A DNA stretch of 64,000 nucleotides from Laceyella sacchari (GCF_004343255.1 NZ_SMDD01000001.1:62001-126000); one strand, 5' to 3'; shown: positions 27,224-36,457, numbered from the stretch's first letter. Numbers and translations are program-made. The notes: generated by a model from the letters alone, not told the origin.

Positions 27224-28984
27224 TTATGAGCGGAAATACTCTTTCCAGCGCTTGTCAACCAGTTGCTTAATTGCCGGATCCACTTCCAACTCATCAGGAT
27301 AGCCCGGTTTCATCCGCGCATCGACGATGATCGGGAATTGATAGCGAGCGTGGTGGCGCGACCATTCCGCTTGCGCGTAGATGTCATGCGCTGGGTCAAA
27401 GCGGGTGAAGATCGTCCACAAGAATGCAGATTGGCCGGAGGCGGCTGAGATATCGTCGACCAGGAAGATCATGGGCCATGATTTTAACTCTTCGCGATGA
27501 TGCGCCAATAAGTGCTCTGCCAAGTCGGGCGCGTCAACAAACGCATCGGTTTCCAGCACCAGCGCCCCACGGCAGTAGACGGCGGCTTGCTTTACCCCGT
27601 GCATATCGGGACCGTGGAATTCGCCAGGTAGGTTGCGTTTGGTTTCGCCTGTGCCAATCATTACGGCTTTGCTACCATGATTGAGGCGGCGTCCCGTATA
27701 ATCCAGTGTGTCCATAGAAGTGTTGCTGAAGATAAATAGGTCACACGCCGGGTCAAACCGCTCCAGTATCGTTTCCATGAGCTCGGGGAAATTCTCCAAT
27801 GAGACAGGGCGATCTGTCAGCATGAGGAATTTGGTTAAGGTCAATTGACCTTCGCCCAAGATGCGGAAGGCGTTTGCCAACGCTTCCCGGCTGTAGCTCT
27901 CTCTGACGACGGCCGCGGCCAGAGAGTGGAACCCGGTTTCGGCGTATGTCCACAATGCTTTCACCCCAGGCATCACCATCGGGAATGCTGGTGATAGAAG
28001 ACGCTGCAAAAATTCCCCCATATAATAATCTTCTTGGCGCGGTTTGCCGACCACGGTCGCCGGATAAATTGCGTCTTTGCGATGATGGACGCTGTCGACG
28101 TTGAAGACGGGGAAATCATGGGCCAGTGAATAATAGCCGTAATGGTCGCCAAACGGCCCTTCTAAGCGGCGTACATGAGGCGGCACATGCCCCGACAGGA
28201 CAAACTCCGCTTCCGCGATATACGGATAACCGCCATCGGCGGGACGGACAACAGGCAACTTCTCGCCGATGATCAGGGAAGCAAGCAAGAGTTCCGGCAA
28301 AAATTCGGGAGCCGGCGCGATGGCTGACGCGATGAGAGCGGGTGGGCCGCCGAGATGGACGCGTACCGGGAGCGCTTGGTTCTTCTCTTCCGCGGCGAAA
28401 TGGTGGAACCCGCCCCCTTTGTGGATTTGCCAGTGCATGCCAGTTGTGTTCGCGTCAAAAACTTGCATGCGGTACATGCCTAAGTTGTGCTGGCCGGTTT
28501 CTGGATGTTCCGTATAGACCAAAGGCAGGGTGACAAATGGCCCGCCGTCTTCTTGCCACGAAGTGATCACCGGGAGTTGGGTTAAGTCCGGTTGCGGCTG
28601 TTGCATTTCCAACACCGGCGCTTGCGAGGCGGGGACGGATTTTAAGCCAACCTTGAGCAACTCCATGAGTAGCTGCCGTTCTCCCCAGATTGCTTTCGGA
28701 GTGGGTGGCATCAGTTTATGCACCATGTCCACAGCTTGTCGCATCAGTGTTTCCGGCCGCGGCCCAAAGGCGAGATCGACCCGCCGGGAGGTGCCGAACA
28801 GATTGGTAACCACAGGGAAGGCGCTTCCTTTTACATTGGTGAAAAGAAGCGCCGGGCCTTCCTCGGAGATGACACGCCGGTGAATCTCTGCCAATTCTAG
28901 ATGGGGATCAACCGGAACGTCTATTTCTACGATATCGTTTTCATTGCGCAATTGCTCTATAAACGTGCGTAAATTCTTGTGCAC
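27224..28984 (-). CDS. ubiD: UbiD-family decarboxylase
   Basis: 586 residues, GTG start spaced eight bases from AGGAGA. The N terminus (LRTFIEQLRNENDIVEIDVPVDPHLELAEI) and the long middle with LEGPFGDHYGYYS and the catalytic-region Glu-Arg residues are typical of UbiD enzymes, which decarboxylate aromatic or unsaturated acids using prenylated FMN. In Bacillales a protein of this size usually acts in quinone biosynthesis or in phenolic acid metabolism. No ubiX-type prenyltransferase is adjacent, so the cofactor must come from elsewhere. The substrate is not readable from sequence. Confidence 0.85.
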   Translation of the reverse strand: MHKNLRTFIEQLRNENDIVEIDVPVDPHLELAEIHRRVISEEGPALLFTNVKGSAFPVVTNLFGTSRRVDLAFGPRPETLMRQAVDMVHKLMPPTPKAIWGERQLLMELLKVGLKSVPASQAPVLEMQQPQPDLTQLPVITSWQEDGGPFVTLPLVYTEHPETGQHNLGMYRMQVFDANTTGMHWQIHKGGGFHHFAAEEKNQALPVRVHLGGPPALIASAIAPAPEFLPELLLASLIIGEKLPVVRPADGGYPYIAEAEFVLSGHVPPHVRRLEGPFGDHYGYYSLAHDFPVFNVDSVHHRKDAIYPATVVGKPRQEDYYMGEFLQRLLSPAFPMVMPGVKALWTYAETGFHSLAAAVVRESYSREALANAFRILGEGQLTLTKFLMLTDRPVSLENFPELMETILERFDPACDLFIFSNTSMDTLDYTGRRLNHGSKAVMIGTGETKRNLPGEFHGPDMHGVKQAAVYCRGALVLETDAFVDAPDLAEHLLAHHREELKSWPMIFLVDDISAASGQSAFLWTIFTRFDPAHDIYAQAEWSRHHARYQFPIIVDARMKPGYPDELEVDPAIKQLVDKRWKEYFRS

Positions 28985-29143
28985 AAAACATCTCTCCTAA
29001 ATTGGCAGCAGAGATGAACACATCCGAGTATCCATCCCTATTGCCAAATGGTTGCTTAGGCCTATTATACCGAAGAAGATGCGCAAAAATATAGAGTGGA
29101 CGGAGATAACATAGTATAGTAAAAGCAAAGGAGTGAACAGAAG

Positions 29144-29380
29144 ATGGCAGTGATTGTGTATTCGCGGCCGCATTGCATTGAGTGCAATGTCCTCAAGCGG
29201 TTTTTAAATGATTACCAAATTCCTTATGAAACGAGAGATTGTAGCGAAAATCCACAATATCTGGAAGAAGTGAAACAAATGGGGTTTTTGGGAGTGCCGG
29301 TCACAGTGGTGAATGGGCAAGCTATTCACGGCTTACAACCGGATGCCATTTTAAAAGCGTTAAAAGAAGAAAATGAGTAA
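29144..29380 (+). CDS. Glutaredoxin/NrdH-like redox protein
   Basis: 78 residues, ATG after AAGGAG. Thioredoxin fold with N-terminal active site CIEC in SRPHCIECNVLKRF, the cis-Pro segment GVPVTVV and a final helix. Size and motif fit NrdH or YtnI-like glutaredoxins, small cytosolic thiol carriers. It stands alone, divergent from ubiD, with its own terminator. Confidence 0.8.
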   Translation: MAVIVYSRPHCIECNVLKRFLNDYQIPYETRDCSENPQYLEEVKQMGFLGVPVTVVNGQAIHGLQPDAILKALKEENE

Positions 29381-29389
29381 CTTTTGAAG

Positions 29390-29420
29390 AATCCTACCGG
29401 AATTGGTAGGATTTATTATT
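29390..29420 (+). terminator. Terminator after the glutaredoxin gene
   Basis: Stem AATCCTACC/GGTAGGATT, 6-base loop, T-rich tail. Confidence 0.8.
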
Positions 29421-29538
29421 TATTTTCATACATGATTCATATATAATATATAAACAATCCATCAATTCTAAATGATTGGATTAAATGTAGTTGCCGCATT
29501 ATTTTAATTTTTTAATTATTTCAAAAGGGGGCAACATT

Positions 29539-30924
29539 GTGGAACTCTTTCGCAAAAAGAGTGTGGATTTTGCCTTAGAGATGAGCAAAGGGTCGCAACT
29601 GCGACGGGAGCTCGGGGCGTGGGATCTCACACTGCTTGGCATTGGTGCAATCATTGGTACAGGGATTTTCGTTTTGACGGGTCTAGGTTCGTTGACTGCG
29701 GGTCCAGCACTTACTCTTTCCTTTATCATTGCCGGACTGGCCTGTCTGTTCGCCGGGCTGACGTATGCTGAATTCGCCTCCATCGTTCCCGTATCTGGTT
29801 CCGCTTACACTTACAGTTATGTCACCATTGGAGAATTCATGGCTTGGATTATCGGCTGGGACTTGATCTTGGAATATTTGTTAGCGGTTAGTTCCGTGTC
29901 GGTTGGTTGGTCAGGTTATTTTGCGGACTTGCTCTTGGGCTTGGGCATCGAAATTCCAAAATCGCTGTTGATGACCCCCATTGAGGGCGGGATCATGAAT
30001 CTTCCCGCATTCTTGATCGTCTTGCTCATTACGTTGCTGGTATCGATCGGGGTGAAGGAGTCCAAGTGGGTAAACAACTTGATCGTGGCTCTCAAGCTAT
30101 TGGTCGTGATGTTGTTCATCTTGGTCGGCTTCTTCTATGTCAAACCGGACAACTGGACGCCGTTCATGCCGTTTGGATTTGAAGGGGTATTTCAAGCGGC
30201 AGCCGTCATTTTCTTCGCCTTCCTCGGGTTTGACGCCGTTAGCACGGCCGCAGAGGAAACACGAAATCCGCAAAAGGATTTGCCCAAAGGCATTTTGTGG
30301 TCGCTTGGCATCTGTACCATTTTGTATGTGGTTACCACGATGGTGATGACGGGATTGGTCGAATACAAACTATTTGCCGGTCATGAGAAAAGTCCTGTTG
30401 CTTTCGCCATCTCAGTGACTGGGCAAGACTGGTTGCGTGGCTTGGTCAGTGTGGGGGCAACGGTGGGGATGTTGACAGTGATGTTGGTGATGCTGTACGG
30501 ACAAGTGCGGATCGGTTACTCCATGTCCCGTGACGGCCTGTTGCCCAAAGTGTTTTCCAAAGTGAACATAAAAACGCGTACACCATTTATCAACACGTGG
30601 ATTTTTGGTTTGGTTGCCGCATGCTTGGGCGGGTTTGTGTCGTTGAAAGAATTGTCTGAGTTGGTGAACTTGGGGACATTGGCGGCGTTTGTGCTGGTGT
30701 CGATCTGCGTGATGATCCTGCGTAAGACGCAACCCGATTTGCCGCGGGCGTTCCGAACGCCATTGGTGCCGTTGGTGCCGATTCTGGCCATTCTGTTCTG
30801 CGGATTTTTGATGATTAAATTGCCGTTCACCTCATGGATGCGTTTCTTGCTCTGGTTGCTGGTGGGCTTAATCATTTATTTCGTGTATGGTTACCGCAAC
30901 TCGGAGTTGAACAAGAAGAAGTGA
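29539..30924 (+). CDS. APC-superfamily amino acid permease (cationic/CAT-like)
   Basis: 461 residues from the GTG at 29539, spaced from AAAAGGGGG. The earlier TTG-headed frame has no site. Twelve membrane helices are expected. The first carries the substrate-binding motif LLGIGAIIGTGIFVLTG, and helix 6 has FFAFLGFDAVSTAAEETRNP, characteristic of the CAT/YfnA group. It imports amino acids by proton exchange or symport. It is monocistronic and convergent with the MerR regulator. Confidence 0.88.
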   Translation: MELFRKKSVDFALEMSKGSQLRRELGAWDLTLLGIGAIIGTGIFVLTGLGSLTAGPALTLSFIIAGLACLFAGLTYAEFASIVPVSGSAYTYSYVTIGEFMAWIIGWDLILEYLLAVSSVSVGWSGYFADLLLGLGIEIPKSLLMTPIEGGIMNLPAFLIVLLITLLVSIGVKESKWVNNLIVALKLLVVMLFILVGFFYVKPDNWTPFMPFGFEGVFQAAAVIFFAFLGFDAVSTAAEETRNPQKDLPKGILWSLGICTILYVVTTMVMTGLVEYKLFAGHEKSPVAFAISVTGQDWLRGLVSVGATVGMLTVMLVMLYGQVRIGYSMSRDGLLPKVFSKVNIKTRTPFINTWIFGLVAACLGGFVSLKELSELVNLGTLAAFVLVSICVMILRKTQPDLPRAFRTPLVPLVPILAILFCGFLMIKLPFTSWMRFLLWLLVGLIIYFVYGYRNSELNKKK

Positions 30925-30926
30925 CG

Positions 30927-30963
30927 AAAAAAGCTGTTGCCTTAACGGGCAACAGCTTTTTTT
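30927..30963. terminator. Bidirectional terminator between permease and MerR gene
   Basis: Perfect stem GCTGTTGCC/GGCAACAGC, 6-base loop, with A6 and T7 flanks. Confidence 0.85.
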
Positions 30964-30975
30964 CAATAGGTTAGC

Positions 30976-31728
30976 TTATTGCTGATCAGAGGCAAACGCT
31001 TCGGCAGCAAAGCAGAGATAATAAGAAAGGCCGGTTTGCACTTCCTCCAGCATGTGGCGATGGAAATCGTCTTGCACAAAAAAACGAGCTTGGGACGCAA
31101 AGTCGGCATCGGTCAGTGCCGTCCCGTGGTCATTCAAGAAATCAATGTGTTGGCGGATCCGCTTTTTCACTTGGCTGTCGTCATATTTGCGCCCCTCTCT
31201 CAATGCACAAGCCATGCTGTGCATAAAGTGCTTTGCCTCCAGCGCCATCTCGTTCATTGCCACCACTTCGATCGGCTTGCTGGCCAGCAAATCGTAATCA
31301 TACGTTTTTTTGATATGTTCGTTTTGCTCCGCCAGTGCCATCTCCCACTCTTCTTCACTTCGAAATCCTTTGAACATCGCTGATTGTTCCATGGGTTCTC
31401 CTTTCAAGGCGTGATCGATCGATTCGTCCAATGTCTGAACCAAGCGCGTCAATCGGCGCAACCGCGCCATGAGCAATTGTTTTTGGTTCTGCAAAATGGA
31501 CAGCCGATCGGATTCACCAGCCAAGAGTTTAGTGATTTCTTTGAGGGGGAAATCCAGTTCGCGGTAAAAAAGGATTTGTTGCAATCGTTCCAGTTCTTGT
31601 TGACCGTACAAGCGATAACCGGATTCGCTTATTTGGCGCGGAATCAGCAGGCCGATTTTGTGATAATGATGAAGCGTCTTGACCGTCACATTTGCCAATT
31701 GGGCAATCTCTTTTACCGTATACAGCAT
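30976..31728 (-). CDS. MerR-family regulator with TipAS-like ligand domain
   Basis: 250 residues from the ATG at 31728 after GAGGTGG. The long upstream extension is not coding. Residues 1-70 are a MerR winged helix (YTVKEIAQLANVTVKTLHHY, ESGYRLYGQQELERLQQI), then a coiled-coil helix, then a C-terminal TipAS-type domain (about 130-250) known from TipA, Mta and SkgA, which binds thiopeptide-like antibiotics. Its own promoter has the 19-bp spacer typical of MerR-controlled genes. The target besides itself is not visible: the M23 gene downstream-upstream context gives no drug exporter. Confidence 0.85.
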   Translation of the reverse strand: MLYTVKEIAQLANVTVKTLHHYHKIGLLIPRQISESGYRLYGQQELERLQQILFYRELDFPLKEITKLLAGESDRLSILQNQKQLLMARLRRLTRLVQTLDESIDHALKGEPMEQSAMFKGFRSEEEWEMALAEQNEHIKKTYDYDLLASKPIEVVAMNEMALEAKHFMHSMACALREGRKYDDSQVKKRIRQHIDFLNDHGTALTDADFASQARFFVQDDFHRHMLEEVQTGLSYYLCFAAEAFASDQQ

Positions 31729-31747
31729 GCGTTCCACCTCACTTGCG

Positions 31748-31778
31748 ATTCTAAAGGCTCCTCTTGGGTGAGGGTCAA
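31748..31778 (-). promoter_or_regulatory. MerR-type promoter with 19-bp spacer
   Basis: On the minus strand TTGACC and TAGAAT are separated by exactly 19 bases, 20 bases upstream of the MerR-family start codon. Overlong spacers are the mark of promoters that MerR proteins activate by twisting DNA. The dyad inside the spacer is only partial (CTC...GAG). Confidence 0.65.
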
Positions 31779-31886
31779 TACGCATGGGTTCATTTGGAGC
31801 AAAAAAGTTTTCTAGAAACCTGATTAACTGGTTCGGGACCATAAATAGGGAGGTCAGAACGAATAATATAATACCCCGGAACATTG

Positions 31887-31918
31887 GCCAACTGCGATTT
31901 AGGCGGTTGGCTTTTTTT
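31887..31918 (+). terminator. Orphan plus-strand terminator
   Basis: A 9-bp stem GCCAACTGC/GGCGGTTGGC-type with a 7-base loop and seven T on the plus strand. No plus-strand gene lies in the 960 bases upstream, so it may end a small untranslated RNA from the region 31730-31886 or be a relic. Confidence 0.55.
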
Positions 31919-31969
31919 GATGATGTGTTGAAGCGTCGTTGTGGAAGTATAAAAGAAATGTTTGCTCGT

Positions 31970-31997
31970 CAAAAAATGGCTCCCGACATGGGAGCCG
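31970..31997 (-). terminator. Terminator after the M23 peptidase gene
   Basis: Perfect stem GGCTCCC/GGGAGCC, 5-base loop, with an A6 run on the plus strand that reads as T on the minus strand. Confidence 0.75.
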
Positions 31998-32026
31998 ATT
32001 TGCATGGGAAGCCGCTGCTGTAACAG

Positions 32027-33094
32027 TTAATCGATCCACTGCAAAGTTGTGGTCGAAGAGGTTTGGCTGCTTTGTTGCTTTTTACGATCTCTCCGCTTTT
32101 TGAAGGCTTCGCGTTCCCAACGGCGCAGGAGGGGATAAGGATCGAATGAATAAGTGTTGCGGCCATTGAAACGGTATATACCATAATGCAGATGGGGAGG
32201 GAATTTTCCGGAGGTGCCGGGAGGGCCGTAGCCGGATGAACCGACATAGCCGATCACATCCCCAGGTTTGACGATGCTTCCTTTTTTCAAGCCTTTATTG
32301 AAACTGCTCAAATGAGCAAAGTAATGATAACGATTGTAAATGTCACGGATGCCAATCCGCCACCCGCCATAGCGGTTCCATCCTTTCAATTCCACATAAC
32401 CATAACTGGTGCTAAGCACAGGTGTCCCATAATCGGCGAAAATGTCCGTGCCTTCATGAATGCGCAATCCACCCCAGCCGCGACGGTCTCCCCACGTGTT
32501 ATGGTAGGTGTAATTGTAACGCAGAGGGATGGGGAAAGAGCGATCATAGAGTTGGACGGTTTGAAACTTGTTGTAGATGCGAGCGATGTGGGTAATGACA
32601 TCCACCGTGGTGGGATGGCGGTAGTAATCCCAGATCCGTTCGCGGATTTGCTCTTCTTTGTGTCCTTTCTCCGCCAAGTAGGAAGCGACACTGTACAACA
32701 CGTCGATCGGGTTGTGCCGATCCGCGACGCCGTCTCCATCCCCGTCTTTGCCGATGCCTCCGAAGAAGGAAATCGAATCCGGCAACTTATCTTCTTGGTC
32801 GGGATTGATCAGTCCAGCCCATGTGGATGGGGGGACTTGAATGGAGATGAGCGGCGGTGGACCTGCATTTTTTGACTCCTGGCGCAAGTTTTGTTCATAT
32901 TGATCTATCGCGGCTAGATAAGGCCATGGGACTCCGGTCAAGGTTTGCATCGTTTCATATAAGATTTGCCGTTCCTTTGCCCGCGCTTGCACAGACGGGT
33001 CGACCTTTGGCGTTGGTGACGCGGCCGCGGCGAGCCCGGGTACTCCGCTACCGATGAGAATCACGCAGAGAAGAATCATCCATTGTTTCTTCAT
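32027..33094 (-). CDS. Secreted M23 endopeptidase with lytic-transglycosylase-like N-terminal domain
   Basis: 355 residues from the ATG at 33094. It has a signal peptide (about 1-23, ending ...AAA), an N-terminal lysozyme-like region (about 45-190) and a C-terminal M23/LytM domain with zinc ligands in HEGTDIF and HLHYGIY. The first domain follows the hydrolase at 1443-2570 closely: PWPYLAAIDQYEQN against PWHILAAIHKVETN, keeping the Glu, and DGDGDGVADRHNPID against DGNGDGKADPYDPVD. The GAKGHTQFM active-site strand is replaced by ISIQVPPSTW, so glycan cleavage is doubtful. It would cut peptide cross-links in the wall, perhaps in sporulation or germination. Confidence 0.8.
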   Translation of the reverse strand: MKKQWMILLCVILIGSGVPGLAAAASPTPKVDPSVQARAKERQILYETMQTLTGVPWPYLAAIDQYEQNLRQESKNAGPPPLISIQVPPSTWAGLINPDQEDKLPDSISFFGGIGKDGDGDGVADRHNPIDVLYSVASYLAEKGHKEEQIRERIWDYYRHPTTVDVITHIARIYNKFQTVQLYDRSFPIPLRYNYTYHNTWGDRRGWGGLRIHEGTDIFADYGTPVLSTSYGYVELKGWNRYGGWRIGIRDIYNRYHYFAHLSSFNKGLKKGSIVKPGDVIGYVGSSGYGPPGTSGKFPPHLHYGIYRFNGRNTYSFDPYPLLRRWEREAFKKRRDRKKQQSSQTSSTTTLQWID

Positions 33095-33193
33095 ATTTAT
33101 CACCACGGGTCAGTTTTTAAAGATAGTTTTTCTTTTTCACTGACGTTCCATGATGGAAGATGATGGGCAAAGATTTTGTGCATAAAAAGAAGA

Positions 33194-33218
33194 GGGCCCC
33201 ATCATGGATGGGGGACCC
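33194..33218 (-). terminator. Terminator after the siderophore-binding protein gene
   Basis: Stem GGGCCCCATC/GATGGGGGACCC with a bulge. The plus strand has AAAAA on the far side. It sits 17 bases past the stop on the minus strand. Confidence 0.55.
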
Positions 33219-33234
33219 GCATTTCATACCAACC

Positions 33235-34200
33235 TTATTGTGCTGCTTTGATTTGATTTACGATGTTGTTCAATTGATCCAGCATCAGCATTGCCGCTTT
33301 CACACCACCGGCTGTGTTCCAGATGACATCGTCCACTTTGAAGGCGCGGTTGTTTTTGACCGCAGTCAGGTTTTTCCACAGTGGATCGTTTGTCATTTCT
33401 TGCTCTTGAGCGTCGCCTTTTTTATCGCCCACATCATAAGTGAAGTAGAAGATGATGTCTCCATCGGCATCCGGCAGTTGCTCTTTGGAGATCTCCAAGG
33501 CAAATTCTTCCTTTTGTCCCAATTCAGTACGAGCGAAGCCCACGTCTTTCAGCAAGACACCGGTGAAGCTCAACTGTTGGTAGATACGCGTTTTGCCGGC
33601 CATGAAGCGAACGACGGACACTTTTTGTTGCAACAGGTCACCCGCGTTTTGCTTCACTTCCTGCACTTTTTTATCGTATTCAGCCAGTACTTTCTTGCCT
33701 TCTTCTACTTTGTTTACCGTTTGAGCGTACAGGTTGAAGTTGAGTTTCCAGTCACCGCGCAGCTCTTCCGCAAATACGGTCGGTGCGATGGCATTCAGCT
33801 GGTTGTACACTTTTTCTTGGCGCATTTTGTTACCGATGATCAAATCGGGCTTCAAGCTGGCGATGGTTTCCAGGTTGGGTTCATGCTCTGTTCCAACGGT
33901 TTTGACGCCTTTGGTTTCAGGCATCAAATGCTTGTAAAAAGGTTTTTCGGTAAATGATTCCACAGCGCCGACAGGCTTGACGCCCAAAGCGAGCAGGGCT
34001 TCAAGTCCCTCGTTGGTCAAAACAACTACACGCTTGGGTTCGGTCGGTACTTTCGTGGTACCCATGGCATGTTTGATGGTATGGGTTTGCCCCGTTTTTT
34101 CACTGGTGGGGGCGGGAGAGGATGAACAGCCCACAAGAGCGATCATCATCGCGCTTACGATCAGCAAAGATCGGATCAAACGTTGCTTCAGTCCGAACAT
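33235..34200 (-). CDS. Iron-siderophore binding lipoprotein (FecB/YfiY type)
   Basis: 321 residues, ATG after AAGGAG. It has a signal peptide with lipobox ALVGC (Cys25), a short Ser/Thr/Pro linker and a class III periplasmic-binding fold with the family start TIKHAMGTTKVPTEPKRVVVL and the mid helix characteristic of Fe3+-siderophore receptors. The divergent genes encode two FecCD permeases. Two Fur boxes lie between them, so iron represses both directions. No ATPase gene is in the cluster, as in the Bacillus YfiYZ/YfhA system, which borrows YusV. Confidence 0.88.
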   Translation of the reverse strand: MFGLKQRLIRSLLIVSAMMIALVGCSSSPAPTSEKTGQTHTIKHAMGTTKVPTEPKRVVVLTNEGLEALLALGVKPVGAVESFTEKPFYKHLMPETKGVKTVGTEHEPNLETIASLKPDLIIGNKMRQEKVYNQLNAIAPTVFAEELRGDWKLNFNLYAQTVNKVEEGKKVLAEYDKKVQEVKQNAGDLLQQKVSVVRFMAGKTRIYQQLSFTGVLLKDVGFARTELGQKEEFALEISKEQLPDADGDIIFYFTYDVGDKKGDAQEQEMTNDPLWKNLTAVKNNRAFKVDDVIWNTAGGVKAAMLMLDQLNNIVNQIKAAQ

Positions 34201-34227
34201 GAGAATGGTACTCCTTCCGACTAGTAA

Positions 34228-34247
34228 TTGATAATGATTATCATTAT
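34228..34247. promoter_or_regulatory. Fur box 1
   Basis: TTGATAATGATTATCATTA is an almost perfect Fur consensus (GATAATGATTATCATTATC), about 28 bases upstream of the siderophore-binding gene start. Confidence 0.88.
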
Positions 34248-34296
34248 TTCGTTGCTTATACTATAGCGCTTTGGTTCGTAGGTTGTCAATCACTTT

Positions 34297-34313
34297 TTGA
34301 TAATGATTTTCAA
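34297..34313. promoter_or_regulatory. Fur box 2
   Basis: TTGATAATGATTTTCAA matches the left half of the Fur site fully and the right half partly. It lies 79 bases before the first permease gene and probably serves that promoter. Confidence 0.75.
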
Positions 34314-34391
34314 CATCGTTGACACGCTTTCATGCTTCCCATAGACTAAAGTTGATTTTAAGAACTGATGACGGAACGAAGGTGACTTGAC

Positions 34392-35408
34392 TTGAAAGAA
34401 CTTGCCTATTCACCGGGATGGAAGTGGACGGGTCTCATTGGTGGTGTCCTTCTTGTTGGACTGTTGATGGTTATGAGTGTCAGTGTTGGTATTATGCGGA
34501 TTCCTTTTGATGTGGTTATTGATTCTTTTACAAATTTTAATGGCTCTTCTAATCAACATCTGATTATTCAGACCACCCGGGTGCCGAGAACCTTGATCGC
34601 GGTGATGACAGGGGGGAGCTTGGCTATCGCTGGCGCGATGATGCAAGCGTTGACACGCAACCCATTGGCCTCTCCGGCAACGTTGGGCGTCAATGCGGGT
34701 GCCAGCCTGTTTATTGTGATCGGTGTCTCTTTTTGGGGCATGACTGGGATTTCTTCATTGGTGAGTTTGGGATTTGTAGGAGCGGCCATTGCTTCATTTG
34801 CTGTGTATGTTCTGGGGTCAGCCGGACGGGGCGGATTGACGCCGATCAAATTGACGCTCGCCGGGTCAGCTATTTGGGCCTTGTTTTCTTCATTGACCCA
34901 GGGCTTGCTCATCATGAATGAAAAGGGTTTGGAAGAGTTGTTGTTTTGGCTGACCGGATCAGTGGAAGGACGTAGCTTGGCATTGGCGATGCCGGTGTTT
35001 CCATTTATGGTTGCCGGATTTATTTTGGCCTTTTTGCTCTCCCGCGCAGTAAACATTTTGATGATGGGGGATGATGTCGCCGTCGGTTTGGGAGTGAAGA
35101 CAGGGTTTATCAAATTGATGGGTTCGGTTGTGATCGTGTTGCTGGCAGGCGGAGCGGTGGCTGTCGCTGGTCCTATCGTGTTTGTGGGATTGGTGGTACC
35201 CCATATGGTTCGTTGGGCCGTCGGTACAGATCATCGGTGGGTCTTTCCTTATTGTTTGGTGTATGGCGCGGCGATGTTGCTGGTGGCGGATATCAGCGGG
35301 CGCCTGATTATGAATCAGCAGGAGATTCCTGTCGGTGTGATGACCGCGCTGATCGGGACGCCGTTCTTTATTTACCTAGCTATGCGGAATGGAGGTGAGC
35401 GGGCGTGA
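34392..35408 (+). CDS. Iron-siderophore ABC permease (FecCD, first subunit)
   Basis: 338 residues, TTG start behind GAAGGTGA. About ten membrane helices and the FecCD motifs RVPRTLIAVMTGGSLAIAGA, NPLASPATLGVNAGA and GPIVFVGLVVPHMVRW in order. It is first in a two-gene unit divergent from the binding protein. Its stop overlaps the next start by four bases. It forms the membrane channel with the next gene product. Confidence 0.9.
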   Translation: MKELAYSPGWKWTGLIGGVLLVGLLMVMSVSVGIMRIPFDVVIDSFTNFNGSSNQHLIIQTTRVPRTLIAVMTGGSLAIAGAMMQALTRNPLASPATLGVNAGASLFIVIGVSFWGMTGISSLVSLGFVGAAIASFAVYVLGSAGRGGLTPIKLTLAGSAIWALFSSLTQGLLIMNEKGLEELLFWLTGSVEGRSLALAMPVFPFMVAGFILAFLLSRAVNILMMGDDVAVGLGVKTGFIKLMGSVVIVLLAGGAVAVAGPIVFVGLVVPHMVRWAVGTDHRWVFPYCLVYGAAMLLVADISGRLIMNQQEIPVGVMTALIGTPFFIYLAMRNGGERA

Positions 35409-36457
35409 AAAAGATGTGGTCTTGGCGTATGAAAGGTTTCTCCATGCTGGTTGAAGCGAAGGCGCTGTGGACGCTGATGATCCTGGCTGCGATTGCACTT
35501 TTGGTGGTGTGCGTCAGTGTGGGGGTCGGCGACATGTATATCGCTCCCCAAGATGTGTTGAAAGTATTTTTGGGTTGGGGGAATGCTTATCATACGTTGG
35601 TAGTGGAAACGCTACGCTTGCCCCGTGTGCTCATCGCACTTTTATCCGGTGCCGGTTTGGCGGTGTCTGGAGCCATTTTGCAGGCGGTGATTCGCAATCC
35701 GTTGGCTTCGCCTGACTTGATTGGCATCACTGGTGGAGCGACCGTTGCCGCTGTTGCGGTGTTGACCTTCTTCAGCGACGGGGCGACTTCCCTGGTTGTG
35801 CCACTGTACTGGGTTCCGCTGGCCGCTTTTGGTGGAGCGATGGTGGTTGCTCTGCTTATGTATTTGTTGTCATTGCGGCAAGGAATAACCCCGTTTCGCC
35901 TGATATTGTTGGGGATCGGGTTGTACACCGCTATGCAGGCTTTTACCAACTTGGTTATTTTGTTGGGACCGGAGATTCGTGCGGTGCAGTCGAAAACATG
36001 GATTACGGGGAGCGTATATGGCAGCAATTGGGAGCAAGTGATGATCATTCTGCCGTGGATGGTGATTTTTTTGCCGTTGATCTTCTTTTTTGCCCGGCAC
36101 CTGAATGTGCAGCAGCTGGGAGATCAAGTGGCGACGGGGCTGGGGGGGAGTGTTCACCGTGACCGGGTGCTCTTCCTGTTTTTAAGCACCGCTTTGACAG
36201 GCGCTTCCGTCGCTTTTGCAGGGGGGATCAGCTTCGTCGGATTGCTTGCTCCCCATGCGGCCCGGAAATTGGTAGGTTCATCCTATGGCGCGTTGTTGCC
36301 CGCGTCAGCCTTGTTGGGAAGCATCTATGTTATGCTGGCTGATTTGCTGGGAAGAACACTGTACGCTGCTCATGAAATTCCCGCTGGCGTGTTTACAGCT
36401 GTGATCGGGGCCCCCTATTTTATCTATCTGCTCATCCAAAGCCGAAATCGGACGTAA
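35405..36457 (+). CDS. Iron-siderophore ABC permease (FecCD, second subunit)
   Basis: 350 residues, GTG overlapping the upstream TGA (GTGA). The same family motifs recur ([49 protein letters not shown]). It is the partner of the first permease. No ATP-binding subunit follows, and the next gene, lipA, is unrelated, so the ATPase must be encoded elsewhere. Confidence 0.9.
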   Translation: MKKMWSWRMKGFSMLVEAKALWTLMILAAIALLVVCVSVGVGDMYIAPQDVLKVFLGWGNAYHTLVVETLRLPRVLIALLSGAGLAVSGAILQAVIRNPLASPDLIGITGGATVAAVAVLTFFSDGATSLVVPLYWVPLAAFGGAMVVALLMYLLSLRQGITPFRLILLGIGLYTAMQAFTNLVILLGPEIRAVQSKTWITGSVYGSNWEQVMIILPWMVIFLPLIFFFARHLNVQQLGDQVATGLGGSVHRDRVLFLFLSTALTGASVAFAGGISFVGLLAPHAARKLVGSSYGALLPASALLGSIYVMLADLLGRTLYAAHEIPAGVFTAVIGAPYFIYLLIQSRNRT

